Part shown: positions 38,858 to 47,432 of the stretch, one piece after another
How the letters are laid out: each line of letters opens with the position of its first letter
Position numbering within the stretch: the stretch's first letter is position 1
Source: Ogataea parapolymorpha DL-1
Taxonomy: Eukaryota; Ascomycota; Pichiomycetes; Pichiales; Pichiaceae
Direction of reading: 5' to 3'
Length of the DNA stretch: 64,000 nt
Assembly (NCBI RefSeq): GCF_000187245.1
Contig: NC_027865.1
Coordinates: forward strand, 248,001 to 312,000
Made by a program: the position numbers and the translations under genes
The notes under the pieces: model-generated
Seen by the model: the letters and a program-made list of their open reading frames with translations, nothing else
Told to the model about the DNA's origin: nothing
Databases searched by the model: none

Positions 38858-39464
38858 TCACTGTTCACTGTGCTCCACCTTGGCGTTGGACATTTGGTTT
38901 TCAATGCTAAGGTAACAATTCCATACTATGCTTATGATGTTGACTGCCAACAAGCGGTATCTCACGGGGGTGAACCAAAAGTTGAATGCCTGGAAAAGAG
39001 GCCAAACTTTCCAATTATTAATTAGCGTATCAAGGTAAACCTCGCGTAATTTAGCCTTGATTTCGGGAATTCCGTATCCCTCCATGAGTGTAATGCAACT
39101 GTAATAAAGTGGAATACCAATTGGAGCCCAGACCAACTGGTCGAACGAAACTCTTGCTATAGTGTCGTATAGTCTCTTTGGCTGCCATGGGAGCGGGAAC
39201 TTTATCGTGTCTACAAACTTGTATAGCCTGTTTCCAATTGGGCCAAACACGGCGCCCCCGTAGATAACTGCCCTCATAGTTCGAAGGTAATCATATTTCG
39301 CTTTTGGGTCTTGGGGAAAGCATATTTGGGCAAGCGCATCGCCGGTACCAAATAAGATCTGCTGTTAGTTGTGATGAAGATATGAATACTCTACTTACTC
39401 CTGTGGATATCATATTTGCCATCAAAGGCCGCCGTGCAAAGAACGTTTTGTATCCAGAGATCAT
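38858..39464 (-). CDS. SYM1: Mpv17/PMP22-family inner mitochondrial membrane protein, two exons
   Basis: Join complement(38858-39358, 39399-39464), giving a 188-aa protein (S. cerevisiae Sym1 197). Exon 1 encodes MISGYKTFFARRPLMANMIS and exon 2 resumes with GDALAQICFP, KYDYLRTMRAVIYG, WAPIGIPLYY, NNWKVWPLFQAFNFWF and RLLAVNIISIVWNCYLS, the Mpv17 hallmarks. An unspliced reading from the first ATG in exon 2 would lose the first membrane helix. Sym1 forms a channel and is needed for ethanol growth at high temperature. Confidence 0.94.
39359..39398 (-). other. SYM1: SYM1 intron (40 nt, phase 0)
   Basis: On the minus strand it reads GTAAGT ... ACTAAC AGCAG. The branch A is 6 nt from the intron end. 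Removing it joins MISTG with ILFGTGDALAQ, restoring the conserved N-terminus. Confidence 0.92.
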
Positions 39465-40497
39465 ACGTAGATTGCCTAAGGCGAAAATTTTCTTATCTGG
39501 CGAAATTTAAATTATAGGGTTTTATTAAATGAGCAATATAGCAACAATCACCTTTTGGTAAACACACAAGTCCTCACGCCTTATTCATGTGAGGCAAAGG
39601 GATCAAACCTATAATGTATTGGCTTTTAGGCGAGGACTCTCTACTCGTCAGTTTCTGCTATCTGAATTATTTCCACTTTTGGAATAGAGCATTTATATAC
39701 CTGTTTCAGGAGGAAGCAGGAGGGTACAATAAGTTAGGTATCTATTGGGTTGGGCTACAAAGCAGAAAGAGCACGTAAGCTTGATGAGCCAGACGCGCTT
39801 TTTAGGTATAAGTACACGGTATTGCGGATCTGCGCATCACTTCAGGCGTGTGTAACTGGTACTACCGAAAATCTGTATCAAGCATACCTAAACACCTTTA
39901 AGGCCATATTGTATGCCACATCTGCAGGCTCAAATGGCTTACCGCATGTGGATTTTAGTTGGGTCTGAAAAGTCCCTGATTCCCCACGCTATTCACGCTT
40001 CCTGTTTAGTACATGACAAATTTCCTTTTTGAGAAAAATAAGATTGATGAAGAACTCAATTTCCACGATATTTGGACATCAATTGCAAGACCGAACGACC
40101 TGGAACATTTGTAGCACCCAATGGGAACCATGTGTACTAAAAAGACCAGTAGTTGAATGGTGGTTTCCCGTGAATCACCAGTACAGCCCCATTTTCTGGT
40201 CGTGCACTGAGCCCCAAAAAGATTGGGAGCGATAGGATGGCAACCTATGAACACCTGTTCTTCAAGCTACCGGGCCGTGTTAAGGTTCAGATTGTAGGCC
40301 TGATAAGTAGACCTATTTCTAGTCCTAACGAGAATTCATAGTAACAGGAATCATCTAGCAATTTGCCCGATTTGGGCCAATTTACTGAGCAAACATGATC
40401 GATTCTAAAATTCCCAGAACGGCAATGTCGCCAGCTATTTAAGGAGTTAAATTTCACCATAAGAAAAAAAAGCTGCCCAGCTAAAGTATTTCCAAAC
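39465..40497. other. Gene-free 1.0-kb stretch upstream of PIL1
   Basis: Lies between the divergent SYM1 and PIL1 start codons. Small open frames are present, the longest (about 72 codons, near 39750-39968) lacking an ATG and any recognisable motif. A small inverted repeat (CCTCAC...GTGAGG, near 39572-39593) is present. The length suits the promoter of a strongly expressed gene such as PIL1, or a decayed element. No tRNA, LTR or TATA assignment is safe. Confidence 0.6.
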
Positions 40498-41430
40498 ATG
40501 CACAGAACCTACTCTCTCAGATCAAGCAGGGCTCCAACAGCCTCTGACTTGCAGAACCCAATCCCTGTTCCACCGTCTTCTACCAAGACTAACAGATTCT
40601 TTGGTAAAGGCTCCATTACCAACTCCATCAGAAGATCTGCTGCTGGTTCGTTTGGTCCGGAACTCGCCAAGAAGCTTGCCCAGCTTGTCAAAATGGAGAA
40701 GAATGTCATGAGAGCCATTGAATTGTCTTCCAAGGAGAGAAAGGCTGCCGCCAAGCAGCTTTCCCTCTGGGGTGCAGACAATGAGGACGACGTCAGTGAC
40801 ATCACAGACAAATTAGGCGTCCTGATTTACGAGATTGGTGAACTGGACGACCAATTCATTGACAGATACGATCAATATAGAATTACCCTCAAAAGCATCA
40901 GAGACATTGAGGGTTCCGTCCAGCCATCGAGAGACCGGAAACAAAAGATCACTGATCAAATTGCTTACCTGAAGTACAAGGACCCACAATCCCCAAAGAT
41001 TGTGATCTTGGAACAGGAATTGGTCAGGGCCGAGGCAGAATCGCTTGTTGCTGAGGCACAGCTTTCCAACATCACCAGAGAGAAATTGAAGGCTTCCTTC
41101 GCTTACCACTTCGACTCGATCAGAGAACACTCTGAGAAATTAGCTCTGATTGCTGGTTATGGTAAGGCTCTTCTGGAATTGCTTGACGACTCTCCAGTGA
41201 CCCCAGGTGAGACCAGACCATCATACGATGGCTACGAGGCATCCAAGCAAATCATCATCGATTGCGAGAATGCCCTTGCCTCATGGACTTACGAGACCGC
41301 TCAAGTTAAGCCAACTTTGAGTTTCAAGGCTACTGATGGTGAAATATACGATGACGACTTGGCCGAGGATGTTCAAAACATGCATGTGACTGAGCAAGAA
41401 TGGGCCGAGCCTGAAAAGCAAGCCGCCTAA
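40498..41430 (+). CDS. PIL1: Eisosome core protein Pil1/Lsp1
   Basis: A 310-aa BAR-domain protein that scaffolds eisosomes (plasma membrane furrows). The N-terminal amphipathic segment MHRTYSLRSSRAP, the block FFGKGSITNSIRRSAAGSFG, and ELAKKLAQLVKMEKNVMRA through SFAYHFDSIREHSEKLALIAGYGK are near-invariant in the family. The C-terminus is acidic. Codon use is strongly biased, as expected for an abundant protein. Pil1 and Lsp1 cannot be told apart from this single copy. It lies 3.8 kb from GCD2, echoing S. cerevisiae gene order. Confidence 0.96.
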   Translation: MHRTYSLRSSRAPTASDLQNPIPVPPSSTKTNRFFGKGSITNSIRRSAAGSFGPELAKKLAQLVKMEKNVMRAIELSSKERKAAAKQLSLWGADNEDDVSDITDKLGVLIYEIGELDDQFIDRYDQYRITLKSIRDIEGSVQPSRDRKQKITDQIAYLKYKDPQSPKIVILEQELVRAEAESLVAEAQLSNITREKLKASFAYHFDSIREHSEKLALIAGYGKALLELLDDSPVTPGETRPSYDGYEASKQIIIDCENALASWTYETAQVKPTLSFKATDGEIYDDDLAEDVQNMHVTEQEWAEPEKQAA

Positions 41431-41494
41431 GTAGTGTGGGATTTATTTCTGTCTGTATTGTTAAACTGATTTTGAAGCGTGCTTAGTGATTTGC

Positions 41495-42040
41495 TCATTT
41501 CGTAGTAGCGTGCACGTAGAGGCTAAGTGGAATCGGAATGATCTGAGGATTTCGGTACTTGACTTTTATAGATTTATAGTCTTCCTCCTCACCCAATAGT
41601 GGATCAGCCGTTTCCTCCCTTTTGAACACTACGTCTTTGACTAGAAGCCAGGATTGACCCAAATTATGCCCCAAAGCCTCGTATCGCAAATATTGACGCA
41701 GTTCTTCGATCTCTCCAACTGTTATTTCTAAATAGCATTTCCAGTCGTCTGTTGTGAGCGGGATGCGATACTTGCCATCGCTGACAGGTTTAGATATAGA
41801 CCTTATGTGATCTGCTGAGTACTCAAGTAAGATACGCAGGAGAATGGGTTTGATATCTTCATATAGTCTTCGAAGGTCTTTGTTTGATAAGGTAATTCGC
41901 ATAACTTTCGAGAGGTTAAGAGTTGTCTGGTGCATGGAGAGCTTACTGATGTTCTTCTGTATCTCCTTACGGTTCACGTAAGTTTTAACTGGAACCACCA
42001 TTCGCGGGCTCAACTTTATATACGACGTTATCGGTGCCAT
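41495..42040 (-). CDS. Conserved-looking protein of unknown function (181 aa)
   Basis: I do not recognise the family. The first 75 residues are basic (MAPITSYIKLSPRMVVPVKT) and hold two predicted helices. The second half mixes strands and helices: TTDDWKCYLEITVGEIEELR, then LGQSWLLVKDVVFKREE, ending in beta-like IIPIPLSLYVHATTK. There is no membrane segment or clear signal. It has coding-like composition, an ATG start and a tight divergent arrangement with NPR2 (43 bp between start codons). A fast-evolving kinetochore, replication or mitochondrial protein would fit the look, but nothing supports a specific role. Confidence 0.7.
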   Translation of the reverse strand: MAPITSYIKLSPRMVVPVKTYVNRKEIQKNISKLSMHQTTLNLSKVMRITLSNKDLRRLYEDIKPILLRILLEYSADHIRSISKPVSDGKYRIPLTTDDWKCYLEITVGEIEELRQYLRYEALGHNLGQSWLLVKDVVFKREETADPLLGEEEDYKSIKVKYRNPQIIPIPLSLYVHATTK

Positions 42041-42083
42041 AATGAAGATATATTATGAAATTAATTTTATTAAATAATTCAAC

Positions 42084-43829
42084 ATGTCTAGCGATGGATT
42101 TACGTCCATAATATCCATGTTTTACGCCGTTTTTCACCCCACAGAGGGAACGAAGGTTGTCTGTCAGGTCCCTAGTGGGTCAATAGTGCCGGCAGATAAA
42201 AGCAAAGATTCGTCCACGTTGGCTGCTCCCTTGTTCGATTTCGATTCTATCAAAAACTATGTGATCCCTAAACCAGCACTCTGTAACAAATTGGTGACTT
42301 TCAAAATTAGCAGCTACCGTGTGGTAGGCTTTCCCGTCAACATATATGCGTCTCATTATGCCCGAAACTCTTTCAGCTTCAATCTGTGCTTTGTTTTCAA
42401 ATACGAAGATGATACCACCCCCTACGAAGGACATGTCAAAAGATTGGGACGTATGTTTCGCGCACTGGAGGAGCAATCGCAAATGCTTTCCAAAGCAGAT
42501 AAGAACCATGAGGATTTTTTTAAGCCTCAAAAGGAATTGGAGCCCAAGACCTGGTCCAAGACTTCAAATTATATTCGAATAATACAAGATGAAGACGTCG
42601 GCGACGAAGTGACATTCTCCAATCAAAATATAAAACATTCCGAGTCCAGCGGCCCAATTCTTGCATCTATAGAAAGCTTAGTCCAGCAAATCTACCAGGA
42701 CCTGAACAATTACTCTGAATGCCTCATTCCCATAGACTCTGCAAACTCTGTCGATATCAAATTGTTTCCCATTTTGCCCCCACCCCCCGAATTGAATGCT
42801 TACGATGTTCCTATAGCAACAGTGAAATTAGAGACAATGGTGGATCCACTGTGGGACCCGACGATGGTGAGAATCCTACCTTTTATCAACGGTATTAACT
42901 CTATTAAAAGAATTAGCATTCTAGCAGATGCAGATTACGAACTGACAAGGCAGTGTATCCAGCACCTGATCCACTTCAGATCCGTTGCCGTTCTAGATGT
43001 ATTTCAGTTCTCCAATTGTTACGCTCCTACCTCGCAGATATGCAACTTTTTGCGCGACCCAATGATGGCTTCCGAATGTCAAGGATACGTGATTTCATCC
43101 ACTGGAACATTTGGCAATTTGCCTCTCCATAGGGGTCAAGATTTAGGGTCGAATCCAGATATAGAGAACGCAAGCACGCATTCTTCTTTATTGGGAAATG
43201 AAAGGTCACAGATGCATGACGGTCAACAATCGTTTTCACCCAAAACTAGCTCTTATCAAAATCATAAGTCGACTCAAAAGACTATGTTCGTTCCTTTGCC
43301 TTCAAAGGCTACTCTATTCTTTCTCTATCGTTCTATGAATCAGAACCTCACTCTGCGTCAATGGCATTCAGAAAATAGCAAGCTTTTGACTCATATTGAT
43401 ATCAGAAGATTCGTTACCTTTGGCGTGCTTAGGGGAATTATTTACAGGGTGCGAACTTATCCTGTGTCCAACAAGTTCTCGACATCCATAGATTTTGGCA
43501 CAGTATATACAAATTACAGTGATGGTGCACATCCTAAGAAACCCAATTACAATGTTTCTGTGCTGCCTGTCACCAAGAACATCAGAAAATTCAGCAACGA
43601 TTTCGACGACGACGATAAGCTCATCGAAGCAGCAGAGAACAATGACAAATTCCTCGACCTGACAGGCCTCAAATCTGAGCGTCTTAGGAAACAACAAGAA
43701 ATGAAGCTTTCTCGCTTGCTGAAGAAATGTCGGGATTTCGATATGATATGCACGGAAATGAGCCTTCCTAAGAAAGAGGTTGTCGAAATCCTTACGAAAA
43801 TGGGCGATTGGAGCGTTATCAATTCGTAA
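42084..43829 (+). CDS. NPR2: Npr2, GATOR1/SEACIT subunit
   Basis: A 581-aa protein. The N-terminal longin-type domain opens with ISMFYAVFHPTEGTKVVCQV. YVIPKPALCNKLVTFKI and SYRVVGFPVNIYASHYARN follow, and then the TINI/winged-helix part (ELNAYDVPIATVKLETMVDP, DPTMVRILPFINGINSIKRI). With Npr3 and Iml1 it forms the GAP complex that turns TORC1 down when nitrogen or amino acids are scarce. The region around residues 340-420 is low-complexity. It is convergent with MMS21, 5 bp between stop codons. Confidence 0.93.
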   Translation: MSSDGFTSIISMFYAVFHPTEGTKVVCQVPSGSIVPADKSKDSSTLAAPLFDFDSIKNYVIPKPALCNKLVTFKISSYRVVGFPVNIYASHYARNSFSFNLCFVFKYEDDTTPYEGHVKRLGRMFRALEEQSQMLSKADKNHEDFFKPQKELEPKTWSKTSNYIRIIQDEDVGDEVTFSNQNIKHSESSGPILASIESLVQQIYQDLNNYSECLIPIDSANSVDIKLFPILPPPPELNAYDVPIATVKLETMVDPLWDPTMVRILPFINGINSIKRISILADADYELTRQCIQHLIHFRSVAVLDVFQFSNCYAPTSQICNFLRDPMMASECQGYVISSTGTFGNLPLHRGQDLGSNPDIENASTHSSLLGNERSQMHDGQQSFSPKTSSYQNHKSTQKTMFVPLPSKATLFFLYRSMNQNLTLRQWHSENSKLLTHIDIRRFVTFGVLRGIIYRVRTYPVSNKFSTSIDFGTVYTNYSDGAHPKKPNYNVSVLPVTKNIRKFSNDFDDDDKLIEAAENNDKFLDLTGLKSERLRKQQEMKLSRLLKKCRDFDMICTEMSLPKKEVVEILTKMGDWSVINS

Positions 43830-43834
43830 ATCCA

Positions 43835-44746
43835 TTATAAACGGTCGATGTCTTCATCCACTTTTGTCTTATGAAACTCTTGGAGTTTTTGGTCTCTCTT
43901 GTAGCAAGCTATCCTAATCTTCATAAGTGTATCTTCCACAAGCTCAGATTTTTGGATTGGAGCCCCGCACTCAGGGCAATCAGACGAATTGTAATTAGCG
44001 AGCGAAGCTTTGTCGTATGTGTGTCCACACTTTTTGTTTTTGACTGGACTCTTCATTATCAAGCGAGAAATCGGACAAGTTAAATTCACTTTACCACCAC
44101 CTATTTCAATTTCATCGTCATCTTCTTGATCGTTGAAAGGTATAGGCTCGGTTGGATTGATGGCAACAAAAAGCTTTTTATCAATCTCAGTTGTCTCTGC
44201 CTTCACCAATTGTTCATTGACAGAAGCAGATTCACTCACATTCGAGGATAGAACTTCTTTGTAAAGATCATGTACTTGTGACGGTACAACTTCCATATGC
44301 GCATAACGTTCAAGATCTTCTAAACTAAGCTCCTGCTCATGGCGGTCCAGGATTTCTGTACGTGTTTTCTGAAAGGCAGCGAGATAGGTGGCCTGGCGTC
44401 GTCGAGTTTGATTTAGCTTCTCTAAAACGCGCTTACCTCGCAGCAAAACGGGATCTTCTTTGTATTTTAGTTTCTTGGTATTCTCATAGTCCTCCATCAT
44501 TACATTACCTTTTGAGACCTGCTGAATCTCTTGCTCTGCCTGATTATCAATATATTCAAAGAGTGTCTCCATCAATGCGCTACGTGTCTCCTTAATTACG
44601 GAATCAATCGTCTTCGCAGGATTCAGTTGACGTAATTCAGATTTGAACTTTTTGGTCAATGGGTAGTAAGCGGGCAACTGAAAAAGCCCTTCAGAAGACT
44701 CGGATGGAGGGTTTGGCAGTAATTCATTTTCTCGCTCTCTTTTCAT
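43835..44746 (-). CDS. MMS21: Mms21/Nse2 SUMO E3 ligase of the Smc5/6 complex
   Basis: A 303-aa protein from ATG 44746. An upstream in-frame ATG at 44815 would overlap the divergent gene and adds a hydrophobic leader atypical of the family, so the shorter start is preferred. N-terminal helices bind the Smc5 coiled coil. The SP-RING lies at about residues 225-270: NLTCPISRLIMKSPVKNKKC, then GHTYDKASL and DCPECGAPI. It sumoylates repair and cohesion factors. It is divergent (47 bp) from a BRD8-like gene and is part of the block conserved with S. cerevisiae YEL018W-YEL022W. Confidence 0.92.
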   Translation of the reverse strand: MKRERENELLPNPPSESSEGLFQLPAYYPLTKKFKSELRQLNPAKTIDSVIKETRSALMETLFEYIDNQAEQEIQQVSKGNVMMEDYENTKKLKYKEDPVLLRGKRVLEKLNQTRRRQATYLAAFQKTRTEILDRHEQELSLEDLERYAHMEVVPSQVHDLYKEVLSSNVSESASVNEQLVKAETTEIDKKLFVAINPTEPIPFNDQEDDDEIEIGGGKVNLTCPISRLIMKSPVKNKKCGHTYDKASLANYNSSDCPECGAPIQKSELVEDTLMKIRIACYKRDQKLQEFHKTKVDEDIDRL

Positions 44747-44793
44747 TGAAAATAAAAAAACATCAAACAAAAATATCAATATTTTTAACGCGA

Positions 44794-46239
44794 ATGTCTC
44801 AGGAGCCGGAGTCATCAGCTCATGTAACTGCTTTGCAGAAGATAGTCACTCTGCAGCATATCCACTCTTTATACCTTGCAGCCCAACAATCCCAACCTCC
44901 TCGCAAAGATATCTCATTCAATATTTTACAGCTTCAAGCGATGATAAACAATAATCCATTGATAAATCCAGATTTTGACATTTTAAACATTAAAGGGTCT
45001 TTGGATGCAATAAAACAGAAAAGACAGAATGGAGAAACATTCCAAGACATCTTAACTCCTGGCCAGATTGTGCGAGTGATTTCAGAGAGTCTTTCCGTGG
45101 ATAGTATCAGTGACCAAGTGATAACTCAAGTTCCCAAGAGTACGATATTTCGTCTTTCAAATAAGATCGACATTTCTTTGGTGAAAGACAGGTTGATCAA
45201 GATACTAAATAGCTACAAAAATACCACACTTGGAGAAATCACGAGCTTGGAGCTGAAATATAAGAATAAGAAAAAAGAGATAGAGCAGATTGAAAGCGGG
45301 AGCGTCGAGGATTCAAAGCTCATTGCTGAGTTTTCTCAAAAATCCGAGATAGAACAACCGAATAATGTCACTAAGGGTGCTGAAGATGTGCAGGAAGCCA
45401 CCCAACAGGAACTAGTCAATATGGTGAAGGAAAAACTCGAGTCAGACGAGGGTAAGGAAATTACAAAGGTTCTTCAAGATCTCTCGGATAACCAGAAGAA
45501 AGACGGCCAGATTGTTTTAGATGAAGAACAGTTGGAGAAAACTTTGGAAATGGCCAAAGGTGACGCACAAGAACCTGAAGAGAACGTGGACGATAATGAC
45601 GCAGACAAAGAGATCGATGAAGGTGTCGAGCCCGAGGCAGAATCATCGGCTCAATCTCAACCGGTCACTGCTTTGGAAAAAAGCAGAACAGAGCCATCGG
45701 AAACGCATTCCGAACCTCAAGAAGGCCCAGCGCCAAGCTCCGAGTTGAATGTAGAATCACAACCCCAAACGAAATTGGAATCCAAGTCGGCTTCTAAAGA
45801 AATACCATCGCCAACTCCAGAACCTGCTACCCCATCCACGCCAGCAAGTGGAGATGAAGAACGTGGGAGCAAGCGACGCGGATCCGAAAGCGTCCCCCCT
45901 GGTTGTACTAAGCGCTTTAATGCTCTTTCTGCACAACTTCTCACACAGATATCATCCAACCGGTTTGCATCCATGTTCATGCAACCAGTGAATGAAAACG
46001 AAGAGCCCAATTACTACAAGCTAATACGGCATCCTGTGGACATTAAGAGTTTGGGTAAAGCTATTAGGACGGGTGAAATAAAATCATTCGACGAGTTGGA
46101 ATTTGAGCTTCAACTGATGTTCAGCAACGCAATTATGTACAACGATATGCATCAGACAGAAACTTACAAATGGACGATTGAAATGATGGAAGAAACGCAA
46201 AACTTGTTGAGCCTATTCCGGGAATCATCCAGCAATTAA
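44794..46239 (+). CDS. BRD8/Bdc1-like bromodomain protein (probable NuA4 subunit)
   Basis: A 481-aa protein from ATG 44794; the longer frame into MMS21 is rejected. The N-terminal 170 residues are helical, the middle is acidic and Ser/Pro-rich with coiled-coil tendency, and a single bromodomain lies at about 371-476. Its ZA-loop segment is FASMFMQPVNENEEPNYYKL, followed by IRHPVDIKSLGKAIRTGEI and the acetyl-lysine Asn region FSNAIMYND. One C-terminal bromodomain after a long disordered arm is the layout of BRD8 and S. pombe Bdc1, subunits of NuA4/Tip60. It stands where S. cerevisiae has EAF5, another NuA4 subunit, also divergent from MMS21. Confidence 0.78.
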   Translation: MSQEPESSAHVTALQKIVTLQHIHSLYLAAQQSQPPRKDISFNILQLQAMINNNPLINPDFDILNIKGSLDAIKQKRQNGETFQDILTPGQIVRVISESLSVDSISDQVITQVPKSTIFRLSNKIDISLVKDRLIKILNSYKNTTLGEITSLELKYKNKKKEIEQIESGSVEDSKLIAEFSQKSEIEQPNNVTKGAEDVQEATQQELVNMVKEKLESDEGKEITKVLQDLSDNQKKDGQIVLDEEQLEKTLEMAKGDAQEPEENVDDNDADKEIDEGVEPEAESSAQSQPVTALEKSRTEPSETHSEPQEGPAPSSELNVESQPQTKLESKSASKEIPSPTPEPATPSTPASGDEERGSKRRGSESVPPGCTKRFNALSAQLLTQISSNRFASMFMQPVNENEEPNYYKLIRHPVDIKSLGKAIRTGEIKSFDELEFELQLMFSNAIMYNDMHQTETYKWTIEMMEETQNLLSLFRESSSN

Positions 46240-46245
46240 AGCTGT

Positions 46246-46550
46246 TTAATTGCCGCCTCTCATCTGGTTCATCAACATCTGGTTCTGTTCCTGGAATCTT
46301 GAGCCAACTCTTTCGGAGTGCTTGAGGAACTTTTCAGCGCACTTGTTCAAACATGTTTCTTCTCTAGAGCTAAGTTTGTTGGAGGTGAAGTCGTTGACGC
46401 AATCATTGAAACATCTGTCCACCAGACTGGTGTAGAGCTGTAATGTTAGTTTTCAGAAGGTGGTTTACTTACTCTCATGAAGTCATTCATTTGCTTTTGC
46501 TCCACAATTTTCTGGAACTCTTGTTGTTCTTTATAGTTGAGTTGATCCAT
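46246..46550 (-). CDS. TIM9: Mitochondrial import chaperone Tim9, two exons
   Basis: Join complement(46246-46437, 46473-46550), giving an 89-aa small Tim protein. Exon 1 encodes [20 protein letters not shown] and ends at MNDFMR. Exon 2 carries the twin CX3C motif: Cys35, Cys39, Cys55, Cys59 ([12 protein letters not shown] and [20 protein letters not shown]). Tim9 with Tim10 escorts carrier proteins through the intermembrane space. It neighbours URA3 (divergent, 66 bp), as the two are neighbours in S. cerevisiae. Its stop is 6 bp from that of the bromodomain gene. Confidence 0.97.
46438..46472 (-). other. TIM9: TIM9 intron (35 nt, phase 0)
   Basis: On the minus strand it reads GTAAGT ... AACTAACATTACAG; 8 nt follow the branch A. 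Removing it joins DFMR with [10 protein letters not shown], as in other Tim9 proteins. Confidence 0.95.
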
Positions 46551-46580
46551 GGTGTATCAAAAATAGTTTAACGAATTATC

Positions 46581-46591
46581 GAAAAATTTTC
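46581..46591. promoter_or_regulatory. RRPE-like palindrome in the TIM9/URA3 divergent spacer
   Basis: GAAAAATTTTC, a perfect palindrome around its central base, lies 26 bp before the URA3 ATG and 31 bp from the TIM9 start. It matches the RRPE core. Function inferred from the motif only. Confidence 0.35.
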
Positions 46592-46616
46592 AATATTTCC
46601 CTGAATAATAATCAAT

Positions 46617-47408
46617 ATGTACAAATCTTATGGAGAAAGAGCGAAGTCTCACCCATCAAAGGTGGCCAGCAGACTACTTAATTTGATGGAATCCAAGCAA
46701 ACAAACCTCTGCGCTTCTGTGGATGTGACTAAAACTCAGGAATTATTGGAGCTCCTTGATAAATTGGGCCCTTACATCTGCCTTGTCAAAACTCACATCG
46801 ACATAGTAGAGGACTTCTCTTATGAACACACCATATTACCTTTACAAGGACTTGCAAAGAAACACAATTTCATGATTTTTGAAGACAGAAAGTTTGCTGA
46901 TATAGGAAACACGGTCAAACTACAGTATAAGGGAGGAATTTATCGAACATCCAAATGGGCCGATATCACGAATGCACATGGAGTGACTGGCGCAGGAATT
47001 GTTGAAGGTCTTAAACAGGCAGCAGAAGAAAGTACAGATGAGCCACGTGGGCTTCTGATGCTTGCTGAGCTCTCTTCAAAAGGATCATTAGCTTACGGTG
47101 AGTATACTCAAAAAACTGTGGAAATAGCGAAAAGCGATAAAGAATTTGTCATTGGATTTATTGCACAGAGAGACATGGGAGGCCGTGAAGAAGGCTTTGA
47201 CTGGCTGATTATGACTCCTGGAGTTGGATTAGATGATAAAGGTGATTCTCTAGGCCAACAGTATAGAACTGTTGATGAAGTGATACAAACAGGAACCGAT
47301 GTCATTATCGTCGGAAGAGGTTTATTCGGTAAAGGAAGAGATCCTGAGGTGGAAGGGAAGAGATACAGAAAAGCTGGGTGGGAAGCTTACAAGCGGCGCA
47401 GTGCCTAA
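46617..47408 (+). CDS. URA3: Orotidine 5'-phosphate decarboxylase
   Basis: A 263-aa enzyme catalysing the last step of de novo UMP synthesis. The catalytic D-K-D triad is visible in [17 protein letters not shown] (Asp90, Lys92, Asp95). Other family blocks are [65 protein letters not shown] and [11 protein letters not shown]. All key residues are present, so the enzyme looks functional. It is within the TIM9-URA3-GEA2 block shared with S. cerevisiae chromosome V, here with a carrier gene inserted before GEA2. Confidence 0.99.
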   Translation: MYKSYGERAKSHPSKVASRLLNLMESKQTNLCASVDVTKTQELLELLDKLGPYICLVKTHIDIVEDFSYEHTILPLQGLAKKHNFMIFEDRKFADIGNTVKLQYKGGIYRTSKWADITNAHGVTGAGIVEGLKQAAEESTDEPRGLLMLAELSSKGSLAYGEYTQKTVEIAKSDKEFVIGFIAQRDMGGREEGFDWLIMTPGVGLDDKGDSLGQQYRTVDEVIQTGTDVIIVGRGLFGKGRDPEVEGKRYRKAGWEAYKRRSA

Positions 47409-47432
47409 TGGCATTTTGTTCTATATACATCA

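Noticed and set aside
39540..39680. Possible tRNA (B-box-like GGTTTGATCCC on the minus strand)
   Set aside because: The T-loop C is missing and there is no A box or cloverleaf at the right distance.
44747..44815. Upstream ATG of MMS21 at 44815
   Set aside because: It would overlap the divergent bromodomain gene and adds a hydrophobic leader foreign to Nse2 proteins.
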